A stretch of 64,000 nucleotides of DNA from Deltaproteobacteria bacterium (GTDB lineage: Bacteria; Desulfobacterota; Syntrophobacteria; Syntrophobacterales; Syntrophobacteraceae), in assembly GCA_012517315.1 (NCBI GenBank), contig JAAYVE010000029.1, positions 241,165-305,164 of the forward strand. The letters run 5' to 3'. The notes under the pieces were generated by a model. It was not told where the DNA came from, made no database searches, and saw nothing but the letters and a program-made list of their open reading frames with translations. Below are positions 56,671 through 64,000 of this stretch, piece by piece. The position numbers and the translations under genes were made by a program. The first letter of the stretch is position 1. Every line of letters begins with the position of its first letter.

Positions 56671-58014
56671 ATGAACAAGAGGACGGAATTCGTCAATCTG
56701 GAAAAGCTCTCCGAAATCATCATCGAAACGATCAAGGAAATGAGCACGGTTCACCAACAGGCCCTGACAGCCCCCGCACTGGGAAGAGCCCTGGCCGGCA
56801 GGAAAGGATTTGCGGAACTGCTCCGATGGACCAGCCAGTCAAGTTACCGGGACCTGGGACCGACACCGATTAAGACACTCAAGAGGGAGCCCGCAAAGCC
56901 GTCGCCGATGGAAGCTGCACAGGACGGGGAGGTTCCCGGCACACGATCCCCCCTCGTTGTCCACACCCGGAAGTTGAGGGATTTTCGCTTCCAGCTGCTG
57001 AACGAATCCCTGGACAATCTGACCCGGGAACACCTCGACCGCGCGTCCGATCTGCGGGAAAACATCCGCACATGTGAGGACCCTGAACGACTCATTGAAA
57101 TGAACGAGGAAATCCTCTCACTGCTGCAGCTGGCATTTCGCAACGTGGGGGGTGAGATCGCCCAGTTCACCCATTTGGTGGAAGCAATCGGCAAGAACCT
57201 GCTCGCCATGGAAGCCGACATTCTCTCCACTTCATCCACAACGCGGGAGACATTCCATCAGAACAGCGAGTTCAACAACCTGGTGGAGAGCGACGTCAGG
57301 GAGATCAGGGAATCCATCCAATTGAGCAGGAACCTGAGGGACTTTCAGCAGTTCCTCCTGGGAAAACTCGATGGCATCCGGCTGAGTATTGAAAGAAAGA
57401 GGCAGCACGATGCCATGCTGCTTTCCAAGGCACAGCAGGAAATCGACGGGCTCAAGAACAACCTCCATGAAATGCAGCGGGAATTGAGCCGCGTGCAGAC
57501 GGAGGCCCAATCTCTTGAAAAGGAGGTGCTCCTGGATCCCCTCACGGGAATACACAATCGCCGGGCTTACGAAAAACGCCTGCTGGAGGAGTTTGCCCAC
57601 TACAAATCTTTAGGCCACTGTTTTTCCATGTTGATGATCGACATCGACCATTTCAAGCGAGTGAACGATCAGTATGGTCACCGAGCGGGGGACAGGTGTC
57701 TGCAGGAATTCACCAAACTGGTGAAGCACATCCTACGGGGGGCTGATTTCCTGGCCCGTTACGGAGGTGAGGAGTTCGTGGTCATCCTGCCGGGGACCGA
57801 CGCCAAGGGCGTTGGGATTGTCTCTGAAAAGATCCGTCATCTCGTGGAAAAGGCCCGCTTCACCATCAGAGACAAGAGCATACCCATTACGGTGAGCATC
57901 GGGGGGTCCCATGCGAGACCCGAAGACACGAACACCGAATCCATTTTCAATCGAGTGGACACCGCACTGTACAAGGCAAAACAAACGGGGCGCAATCGAG
58001 TGGTCCTCCTTTGA
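56671..58014 (+). CDS. Diguanylate cyclase (GGDEF), first of a tandem pair
   Basis: A 447-residue soluble protein. The N-terminal 270 residues are helical and end in a long coiled coil. The C-terminal GGDEF domain starts at DPLTGIHNRRAYEKRL. The active loop is GGEEF, preceded five residues upstream by RGAD, the RxxD inhibitory site, so both catalysis of c-di-GMP synthesis and product inhibition are expected. There is no membrane helix. It is paralogous over its whole length to the next gene (58284-59618), including the N-terminal segment. Confidence 0.93.
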   Translation: MNKRTEFVNLEKLSEIIIETIKEMSTVHQQALTAPALGRALAGRKGFAELLRWTSQSSYRDLGPTPIKTLKREPAKPSPMEAAQDGEVPGTRSPLVVHTRKLRDFRFQLLNESLDNLTREHLDRASDLRENIRTCEDPERLIEMNEEILSLLQLAFRNVGGEIAQFTHLVEAIGKNLLAMEADILSTSSTTRETFHQNSEFNNLVESDVREIRESIQLSRNLRDFQQFLLGKLDGIRLSIERKRQHDAMLLSKAQQEIDGLKNNLHEMQRELSRVQTEAQSLEKEVLLDPLTGIHNRRAYEKRLLEEFAHYKSLGHCFSMLMIDIDHFKRVNDQYGHRAGDRCLQEFTKLVKHILRGADFLARYGGEEFVVILPGTDAKGVGIVSEKIRHLVEKARFTIRDKSIPITVSIGGSHARPEDTNTESIFNRVDTALYKAKQTGRNRVVLL

Positions 58015-58283
58015 TCGGCTCGCCGCCCGATACCCCCCATTCAGGGGTTCCTCTCATCCCCTCGTTGGAAGCTCCACGCCGCCAATAAGTGTTTGACTTG
58101 TTTCCCTTACCTCCTGTATTTGTTTGCCATTTCACAGCAGAGAGGTTTTCCCGATTTTTTCCAGGAAGGCGGGCGTTGGGACGACGGTTGACGGCCTGTG
58201 GGGAACAGTTGTCGCCGGCGTCGAGGGCGGGCATACTGCCGAGCGTGTGTTGCAGACGTTGACTGGGAAGAGGAAGGGGGGGA

Positions 58284-59618
58284 ATGGAAAAGGATCCCAT
58301 GTTCGGCAAGGGCGCGTATCTGTCGGTGGCCATAATCGAAACCCTCAAGGAGCTGAGCACCGAACTCAATCCCATCACTCCGTCGATCCTTCACAATGCC
58401 CTCTTGAGAAGACCCGAGTTCGCCCGACTCTTTCTGGAGACACCGCTGAAACCGCCCCTGAGCGACGGGATGCAACCGAACGGGGAGGGGCTGGAGTTGG
58501 TTCTTTCCTCTCGCGTGGACAACGGGGATAGCGCTTTCGGGGAACCGGACCCTCCCTGCCCCCGTCATCTCAGAAGGCTCCACGAAGCCTGTCTTCTGGT
58601 CCTCAGCGAACTGCAGATCAATCCAGGGGAAGACTATTCAAACCATCTTCTCCAGTTGCGGGAGACCGTGGAACACACCGAGAGCGTCAGAGACCTCATT
58701 TTGCTCAGTGACGAAACCATTGATCTGCTTCGGGTCTATGCCCAGGAGATCAATGGGGAGCTCTCCCGCTTCACGCATCTGATGGCTGAGGTGGCCAAGA
58801 ATCTGGTGGAAATGGAGAGACATCTCTTTGCATCCTTCAGCCACGCCCAGAGGTCCTACAAGGACAATAGGGCATTCAACATGTCTATGGAGCATCAGTT
58901 CCAGGACATGGTGGGATCCTGTCAGATCAGCAGGACACTTGCCGAATTGCGGAATTTCGTGGCGGCCAAACTCCATGACCTCAGGAGAGGCATCGAAATC
59001 AAGCAGAAGGAAGACGAGAGGCAGATCAAGAAGGTCTCGAAAGAAATGCGGGAACTCAAGAGGCATCTGGTGGGCATGAAGGAAGAGATGCTTCTTGCAA
59101 GCGAACGCACGAAAGCCCTGGAACAGGAGGTTCTTCTGGATCCCCTCACGGGGATTCACAACCGGCGGGCCTACGAGCAGCGGCTCATGGAGGAACTTAA
59201 GCGCTATCAGCGCTATGGGCAGACTTTTTCCATGCTTCTCATAGATCTGGATCACTTCAAGTCGGTGAACGATCATTACGGCCACTGGGCGGGGGATCGG
59301 TGCCTGGTGGAGATCACCAAACTTTTCAGGGAGACGATCCGCGAAACGGATTTTCTCGCTCGCTACGGCGGGGAGGAGTTTGTGGCCCTGCTGCTGGGAA
59401 TTGAGGAGAACATGCTCCACATCGCTGCCGAGCGATTGCGGAGAAAGGTGGAAAAGGCCCAGTTTCGATACCGGGGAGTGGACATTCCCATCACGGTGAG
59501 CATTGGGGGGACCTGCGTGCGACCAGGGGACCGCAACAAGGAAGAGCTGTTCAACCGCGTGGACGGTGCCCTTTACAAGGCAAAGAACAGTGGTCGCAAC
59601 TGCGTGTTCATCTCCTGA
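58284..59618 (+). CDS. Diguanylate cyclase (GGDEF), second of a tandem pair
   Basis: A 444-residue soluble protein with the same architecture as its neighbour: helical N-terminus, coiled coil, then GGDEF domain from DPLTGIHNRRAYEQRL. The active loop GGEEF is intact and the inhibitory site RETD lies five residues upstream. The shared N-terminal domain (IIETLKELSTELNPITPSIL here, IIETIKEMSTVHQQALTAPAL there) is not one I recognise; it probably senses a cytoplasmic signal. The two are about 270 bases apart and arose by duplication. AAGGGGGGA precedes the ATG. Confidence 0.93.
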   Translation: MEKDPMFGKGAYLSVAIIETLKELSTELNPITPSILHNALLRRPEFARLFLETPLKPPLSDGMQPNGEGLELVLSSRVDNGDSAFGEPDPPCPRHLRRLHEACLLVLSELQINPGEDYSNHLLQLRETVEHTESVRDLILLSDETIDLLRVYAQEINGELSRFTHLMAEVAKNLVEMERHLFASFSHAQRSYKDNRAFNMSMEHQFQDMVGSCQISRTLAELRNFVAAKLHDLRRGIEIKQKEDERQIKKVSKEMRELKRHLVGMKEEMLLASERTKALEQEVLLDPLTGIHNRRAYEQRLMEELKRYQRYGQTFSMLLIDLDHFKSVNDHYGHWAGDRCLVEITKLFRETIRETDFLARYGGEEFVALLLGIEENMLHIAAERLRRKVEKAQFRYRGVDIPITVSIGGTCVRPGDRNKEELFNRVDGALYKAKNSGRNCVFIS

Positions 59619-59814
59619 TGATCCGCATCATTGTCCCGTTACTGCGCAACGACTTTCGAGAACATCCCGCCACCCATCGATCTTGCCTCCCGATGAAAAG
59701 ATTTGCTTGATCTTGAAACCGGCGATCGATAAGAATCCCGGGATAATAGGAAGCACCGCCCCGAATGGTTCGGTCCCGGGGCGATACCCACACAGATCGG
59801 GAGCGGGGATTCCC

Positions 59815-62601
59815 ATGGACAAGCCCACGCCCATGATGCAGCAGTATCTCGAGATGAAGGCCAAACATCCCGGCGCCTTGCTGCTCTTCCGCATGGGGGA
59901 CTTTTATGAGCTTTTCATGGAGGATGCGGTTCTCGCCTCCCGAACTCTGGACATCGCCCTCACTTCACGGGACAAGAACGCCGAGAATCCCGTCCCCATG
60001 TGCGGTGTCCCCTATCATGCAGCGGAAAACTACATCGCGCGGTTGATCGCTGCCGGTTACAAGGTGGCCGTCTGCGATCAAGTGGAGGATCCAAGGAAAG
60101 CGAAGGGCCTGGTCCGAAGGGAAGTGACCCGCGTCATCACGCCGGGTCTTGTGCTGGAAAGCCAGAACCTGAGCGCCAACGAGGCCAACTATCTGGCCGC
60201 GGTGGCCGGTGAGGTGGCCAGCGGGGAGTTTGGGCTTGCCTACCTGGACGTTTCCACGGCTGAATTCAAAGTGGTGCAACTGGAATCGGAGGCGAGCCTT
60301 GTGGAAGAACTGGTCCGCATTGCCCCGAGAGAGATTCTCGTGAAGGACCAGGGAGACTGTCCCTGGCTCCCGGTCCTGCAAAAGCGCCTCTCCTTCACCC
60401 TGACCCGCCACGCAGCGGATGACTTCGACCGGAAACGGGCCGAGGACCGGCTTGTGAGGCATTTTCGGGTGCACTCCCTCGACGGCTTCGGCATCCAGGA
60501 CATGGGTCGGGGAATCGAAGCCGCCGGAGCGATCCTGGCCTACCTGGAGGTCAATCTCCTCGGTTCGTCCAAACACATCACCAGGATCCGACCATATAGG
60601 CGTTCGGATTTCATGATTCTTGACGACGCCACCGTCCGCAATCTAGAAATCTTCTATTCCGCAAGTTTCCAGGGGGAAAGGGGTTCTCTCGTCTCCGTTC
60701 TCGACAAGACCGGTACGCCCATGGGAGCGCGCAAGCTTCGGCAATGGTTGCGCTATCCGCTCCTGGACCTCAATAGAATCACCTCCAGAAACCGGGCTGT
60801 GGCGCAGCTCAACGAGTGCCCCCCTGCAAGGGATGCCGTCGTTGCGGTCCTCGCGCGCATGAATGACATGGAGCGCCTCAACGGACGCAACAGCACGGGA
60901 CAGTCGAGTCCCAGGGACCTTGTGGCCCTTAAGAAGTCCCTCCAGTTGCTGCCCGCCCTTCGAGAGCACCTGTCCCGCATGCTGAACGGTGAACCCGTCT
61001 CCGGTTCCGCTTCTCAGCCCCGTGGCATTCTTCCGGAAGCAGAGCCGGTCCATGCTCCCTGTCCCCCGGGGGGTGGCGTGGAAGAAACACCCTGTTGCGG
61101 CCTACTGGAAGATCTCCTCGCGTCCTGGGACGACATGGGCGACCTGGCCGAGTTCCTGGAGGTCACCTTGGAGGATCCTGCTCCCCCCAACCTCCAGTCG
61201 GGAGGGGTGATTCGGCGTGGCGTGGACCCGCAGCTGGATCGCTACGTGGGGCTTGCCAGGGATGCCAGGACCTGGATGGCGGAATACGAAGCAGCCGAGC
61301 GGCGGCGAACCGGCATTTCCTCCCTCAAGGTCCGCTACAACAAGGTTTTCGGCTACTACATCGAGGTCTCCAAATCGAACCTTGGATCTGTTCCTTCCGA
61401 TTATTTCCGCAAGCAGACCCTTGTGAATGCGGAGCGCTTCATCACGGAGGAACTCAAAGACTTTGAAAGCCAGGTCCTGGAGGCAGAGGAAAAGCAGCTG
61501 GAACTGGAACAGGCCATTTTTTCCCGCGTGCGGCTGAGGGTTTCCGAGGAAAACGAGCGAATCCAGACTATGGCGGACAAAGTCGCCCGCCTGGACTGTG
61601 CGGCTTCCCTGGCCCTCGTCGCCGCCCGCAACGGATACTGCCGTCCCCGGCTGGAAACCACCGACACCCTTCACATCAGAAACGGACGCCATCCCGTCGT
61701 GGAGCATTTTCTCCCCCCGGGAACCTTTGTGCCCAACGATCTGAACATGGACATGGAAAGGCACCAGGTTCTCATCATCACCGGCCCCAACATGTCAGGG
61801 AAATCGACTATCCTGCGCCAGGCGGCCCTCATCGTTTTGCTGGCCCAAATGGGTAGCTTCGTGCCTGCGGATGAGGCGAAACTGGGATTGGTGGACCGTA
61901 TTTTCACCCGCATCGGTGCAAGTGACGATCTCGCCCGTGGTCGTTCCACCTTCATGGTGGAAATGCAGGAAACGGCAAACATCCTCCATCAGGCCTCCCC
62001 GCGCAGTCTTGTCATCCTCGATGAAATCGGGCGCGGCACAAGCACTTACGACGGACTGAGCATCGCCTGGGCGGTGGCGGAACATCTGCACAACCTGGAC
62101 GGGGTCGGGGTGAAGACCCTTTTTGCCACCCACTACCATGAACTGACAGAGCTCGCCCGCTCCAATCCAAGGGTCCGCAATCTCAACGTCGCCATCCGCG
62201 AGTGGCAAAACGACATCATCTTTTTTCACAAACTGGTTCCGGGAACCACCAATCGGAGCTACGGCATCCAAGTGGCAAAGCTTGCAGGCCTGCCCCCGGA
62301 GGTTACGGGGCGTGCACAGGAGATCCTGGCTGCCTTGGAAAAGGGCCACGATGGCCCTCTTTCTAGGCTTTCCGGACAGCTGCCCGGGAAGAGAGGGAGG
62401 CCGCAGGATCGCGAGAAAGCGCCGGCGGTGCAGCTGAGCCTCTTCAGACCCTCCCTTGAGTGGCTCAGGGATGAGATCGCCTCTCTGGACCTTGACCGCA
62501 TGACTCCCCTCAACGCCCTGGAAAAACTTTACGCATTGCAGGAGCATATTGGCAAAGTCGGTCCAAAACGGTGTATAAAGGATTCTGAAAGCAGGGGCTG
62601 A
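59815..62601 (+). CDS. mutS: DNA mismatch repair protein MutS
   Basis: A 928-residue MutS. The mismatch-recognition motif is MGDFYELF (Phe-x-Glu) at about residue 29, then the connector, core and clamp regions. The ATPase has Walker A GPNMSGKST at about residue 657 and Walker B VILDEIGRGTSTYDGLS at about 733. THYHEL and the final helix-turn-helix region are present. A Pro/Gly/Cys-rich insertion of about 50 residues (about 395-440) makes it longer than most MutS proteins (about 860). ATG 59815 is chosen because the first residues match family N-termini; the frame upstream overlaps the previous gene. No mutL follows. Confidence 0.95.
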   Translation: MDKPTPMMQQYLEMKAKHPGALLLFRMGDFYELFMEDAVLASRTLDIALTSRDKNAENPVPMCGVPYHAAENYIARLIAAGYKVAVCDQVEDPRKAKGLVRREVTRVITPGLVLESQNLSANEANYLAAVAGEVASGEFGLAYLDVSTAEFKVVQLESEASLVEELVRIAPREILVKDQGDCPWLPVLQKRLSFTLTRHAADDFDRKRAEDRLVRHFRVHSLDGFGIQDMGRGIEAAGAILAYLEVNLLGSSKHITRIRPYRRSDFMILDDATVRNLEIFYSASFQGERGSLVSVLDKTGTPMGARKLRQWLRYPLLDLNRITSRNRAVAQLNECPPARDAVVAVLARMNDMERLNGRNSTGQSSPRDLVALKKSLQLLPALREHLSRMLNGEPVSGSASQPRGILPEAEPVHAPCPPGGGVEETPCCGLLEDLLASWDDMGDLAEFLEVTLEDPAPPNLQSGGVIRRGVDPQLDRYVGLARDARTWMAEYEAAERRRTGISSLKVRYNKVFGYYIEVSKSNLGSVPSDYFRKQTLVNAERFITEELKDFESQVLEAEEKQLELEQAIFSRVRLRVSEENERIQTMADKVARLDCAASLALVAARNGYCRPRLETTDTLHIRNGRHPVVEHFLPPGTFVPNDLNMDMERHQVLIITGPNMSGKSTILRQAALIVLLAQMGSFVPADEAKLGLVDRIFTRIGASDDLARGRSTFMVEMQETANILHQASPRSLVILDEIGRGTSTYDGLSIAWAVAEHLHNLDGVGVKTLFATHYHELTELARSNPRVRNLNVAIREWQNDIIFFHKLVPGTTNRSYGIQVAKLAGLPPEVTGRAQEILAALEKGHDGPLSRLSGQLPGKRGRPQDREKAPAVQLSLFRPSLEWLRDEIASLDLDRMTPLNALEKLYALQEHIGKVGPKRCIKDSESRG

Positions 62602-62660
62602 AGTGAATCCTCAAGAACAGGAGTGCAGGGCAACAAAATAAAGACAATCATTCACATCTG

Positions 62661-64000
62661 ATGGTCGCCGACATGAACGAGGGAAAGAGTTGCAGGGGTA
62701 TTGTCAGGGGGCTGATGGGCGTGCTGCTTTTGGGCATTTTGGGAAGCGGCCTGGCACCGGCGTCTGTCATGGGCGACGACGTGGTGTCCCGTTACAACCA
62801 GTTGAAACGAGAGTTTCAGTGTTCCACCGTGATTCCTGAAAAGGACCGGCGCATTGAAGCCATTCAAGCATCCATCCTCAACCTGGAGGCAATGCTTCGG
62901 GAAAACACCCGGGGGAAGGTCTCCGACAAGTGTCTCTACCTCATCGGTCAGGGATACCATCACCTCTATGATATCACCAGAAACCGGGAAAACCTGAAAA
63001 CCGCTATCGAACATTACCGGCAGGTCGCTCAGAAGTATCCGTCGAGCCCCATCGCCGACGATGCTCAGTACCTGCTGGGGATGCTCCATCTTCAGGATAA
63101 CCCATCACAGGCCTACATCGAATTCTCCAAGGTAGGGCTCTTTTTTCCCAAAGGGGACAAGCGGCACAAAGCCGCTGAAATGGCCGAAAAGCTGGAGAAG
63201 CGTCTCGGCTGCGGACCGAAGAAAAGGTCGGGCTCCATTCCCTCACCCCCCAACGAATTCTCCGCCTCCGTTTCCGGGAGCCCACCCGGAGAAACACCGG
63301 CGGCCCCCAACCATGCCGCAGCACATGGCAGCACCAATACCAGCAAGCCGTCTCCCAGTGAGCCTTCCGGCTCTGAGAGCGGCATTTGCCCAACCATGAG
63401 GCAACTCCACCGGATCCATCACGTGACGGGGGATGAATACACCCGAGTCGTTCTATACACCGATGGCCCGGTCCCTTTCGAGAAGCAGATCACCCACGCG
63501 GACCCCAAGGCAAAGCAATCGGCGAAGATCGCCGTCCTGTTGAAGGATTGCATCCTCAATCCCAAGCTCACCATCGACGAACCTGAAAGGGACCCGTTCC
63601 TCAAGCGCGTCTCCGCCTCGCAGCTTGATGGGGCACAATCCCGTGTCATTCTTGACGTGGATTCCATCGATGCCTATCGCATTTTCTCATTGTCGGATCC
63701 TTTCAGGGTCATCGTGGATGTCCGTGGCAAACTGCCGGAACGAAAATCGGCGGCAGCGGAAACGGACGGGGGACCCTCGGAGCCCCCTGCGAGGGCGGAG
63801 CAACCAGAGTCGGCGGTGATTTCCAGGGAAAACTCCAGAAAGCCCCAGAAATCCCCGGTTGTCCCATCCCTTGCCCAGCAACTGGCCCTGGACGTCAAGC
63901 GGATCGTCATTGACCCCGGGCACGGGGGGAAAGACAAGGGAGCCATCGGCCCCAACAATGTTTACGAGAAAGATGTGGTCCTGGCTATCGCGAAGATCCT
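62661..64000 (+). CDS. amiC: N-acetylmuramoyl-L-alanine amidase (AMIN + Amidase_3), 3' partial
   Basis: An open frame of 446 codons to the end of the window. It begins with a hydrophobic leader (about residues 12-34), a helical TPR-like segment with AEMAEKLEK and YLLGMLHLQDN, a Pro/Ser linker and an AMIN domain (RVVLYTDGPVPFEKQ, then FRVIVDVRG). The last 35 codons start an Amidase_3 catalytic domain, VIDPGHGGKDKGAIGP, with the zinc-ligand His. Such enzymes cut the stem peptide from peptidoglycan during cell division. ATG 62661 lacks a good ribosome site; ATG 62673 is possible. It lies 59 bases after mutS. The symbol is by domain similarity only. Confidence 0.88.
   Translation, partial: MVADMNEGKSCRGIVRGLMGVLLLGILGSGLAPASVMGDDVVSRYNQLKREFQCSTVIPEKDRRIEAIQASILNLEAMLRENTRGKVSDKCLYLIGQGYHHLYDITRNRENLKTAIEHYRQVAQKYPSSPIADDAQYLLGMLHLQDNPSQAYIEFSKVGLFFPKGDKRHKAAEMAEKLEKRLGCGPKKRSGSIPSPPNEFSASVSGSPPGETPAAPNHAAAHGSTNTSKPSPSEPSGSESGICPTMRQLHRIHHVTGDEYTRVVLYTDGPVPFEKQITHADPKAKQSAKIAVLLKDCILNPKLTIDEPERDPFLKRVSASQLDGAQSRVILDVDSIDAYRIFSLSDPFRVIVDVRGKLPERKSAAAETDGGPSEPPARAEQPESAVISRENSRKPQKSPVVPSLAQQLALDVKRIVIDPGHGGKDKGAIGPNNVYEKDVVLAIAKI

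Noticed and set aside
1..64000. CRISPR arrays, rRNA genes, riboswitches
   Set aside because: No regularly spaced direct repeats, no rRNA sequence and no riboswitch consensus were recognised in either strand.

Overview
The window reads as chromosomal DNA of a GC-rich, anaerobic, sulfate-reducer-type bacterium, most likely Desulfobacterota (Syntrophobacterales-like). The evidence is a desulforedoxin gene, a MetF/MetV pair next to a GltD-ferredoxin-MvhD flavoprotein, several sensory proteins, and GspA/GspB. Species assignment is inference only; there is no rRNA and no marker that names the genus.

Layout. 1-0.8 kb: end of an unrecognised gene, then an AT-rich gap and a small zinc-ribbon protein. 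1.5-5.4 kb (minus): a periplasmic binding protein in operon with a four-PAS histidine kinase. 6-12.2 kb: a small membrane protein, two unrecognised minus-strand ORFs, gspA-gspB, and two lipoprotein L,D-transpeptidases. 12.4-18.2 kb: a pstC-pstA-pstS-pstB-phoU operon behind four Pho-box heptamers. 18.2-23.3 kb: desulforedoxin and an uncharacterised cluster (radical SAM/SPASM, two paralogous FemAB/GNAT-like proteins, one fused to a TraB/GumN domain, and a divergent C39-like cysteine peptidase). 23.5-27.4 kb: metF-metV-flavoprotein operon. 27.8-31.5 kb: BrkB-type membrane protein, SDR, AMP nucleosidase and a small protein. 31.8-37.5 kb: chemoreceptor, a radical SAM protein fused to a DUF4130 domain, and an MFS transporter.

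37.6-45.3 kb is accessory DNA. It holds an incomplete oligopeptide/nickel-type ABC operon with a methyltransferase, then a scrambled IS3-type element, an IS91-type transposase, a tyrosine recombinase and a second IS91-like remnant. Three of the mobile genes carry a single in-frame stop codon. The region ends at tRNA-Glu and tRNA-Gln; tRNA-His lies just beyond.

46.5-64 kb: a small exported protein, a thermonuclease-like protein, a probable sigma-54-driven small RNA with its own terminator, two CBS-domain proteins, a double-length UvrA with four ABC modules, two tandem diguanylate cyclases, mutS, and the start of an AMIN/Amidase_3 cell-wall amidase running off the window.

The most unusual items are the putative sigma-54-dependent small RNA at 48.26-48.32 kb, the radical SAM/FemAB/TraB/C39 cluster, the fused radical SAM-DUF4130 protein, the orphan ABC-methyltransferase operon, and the double UvrA. 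All calls were made by reading the sequence; no database search was run.
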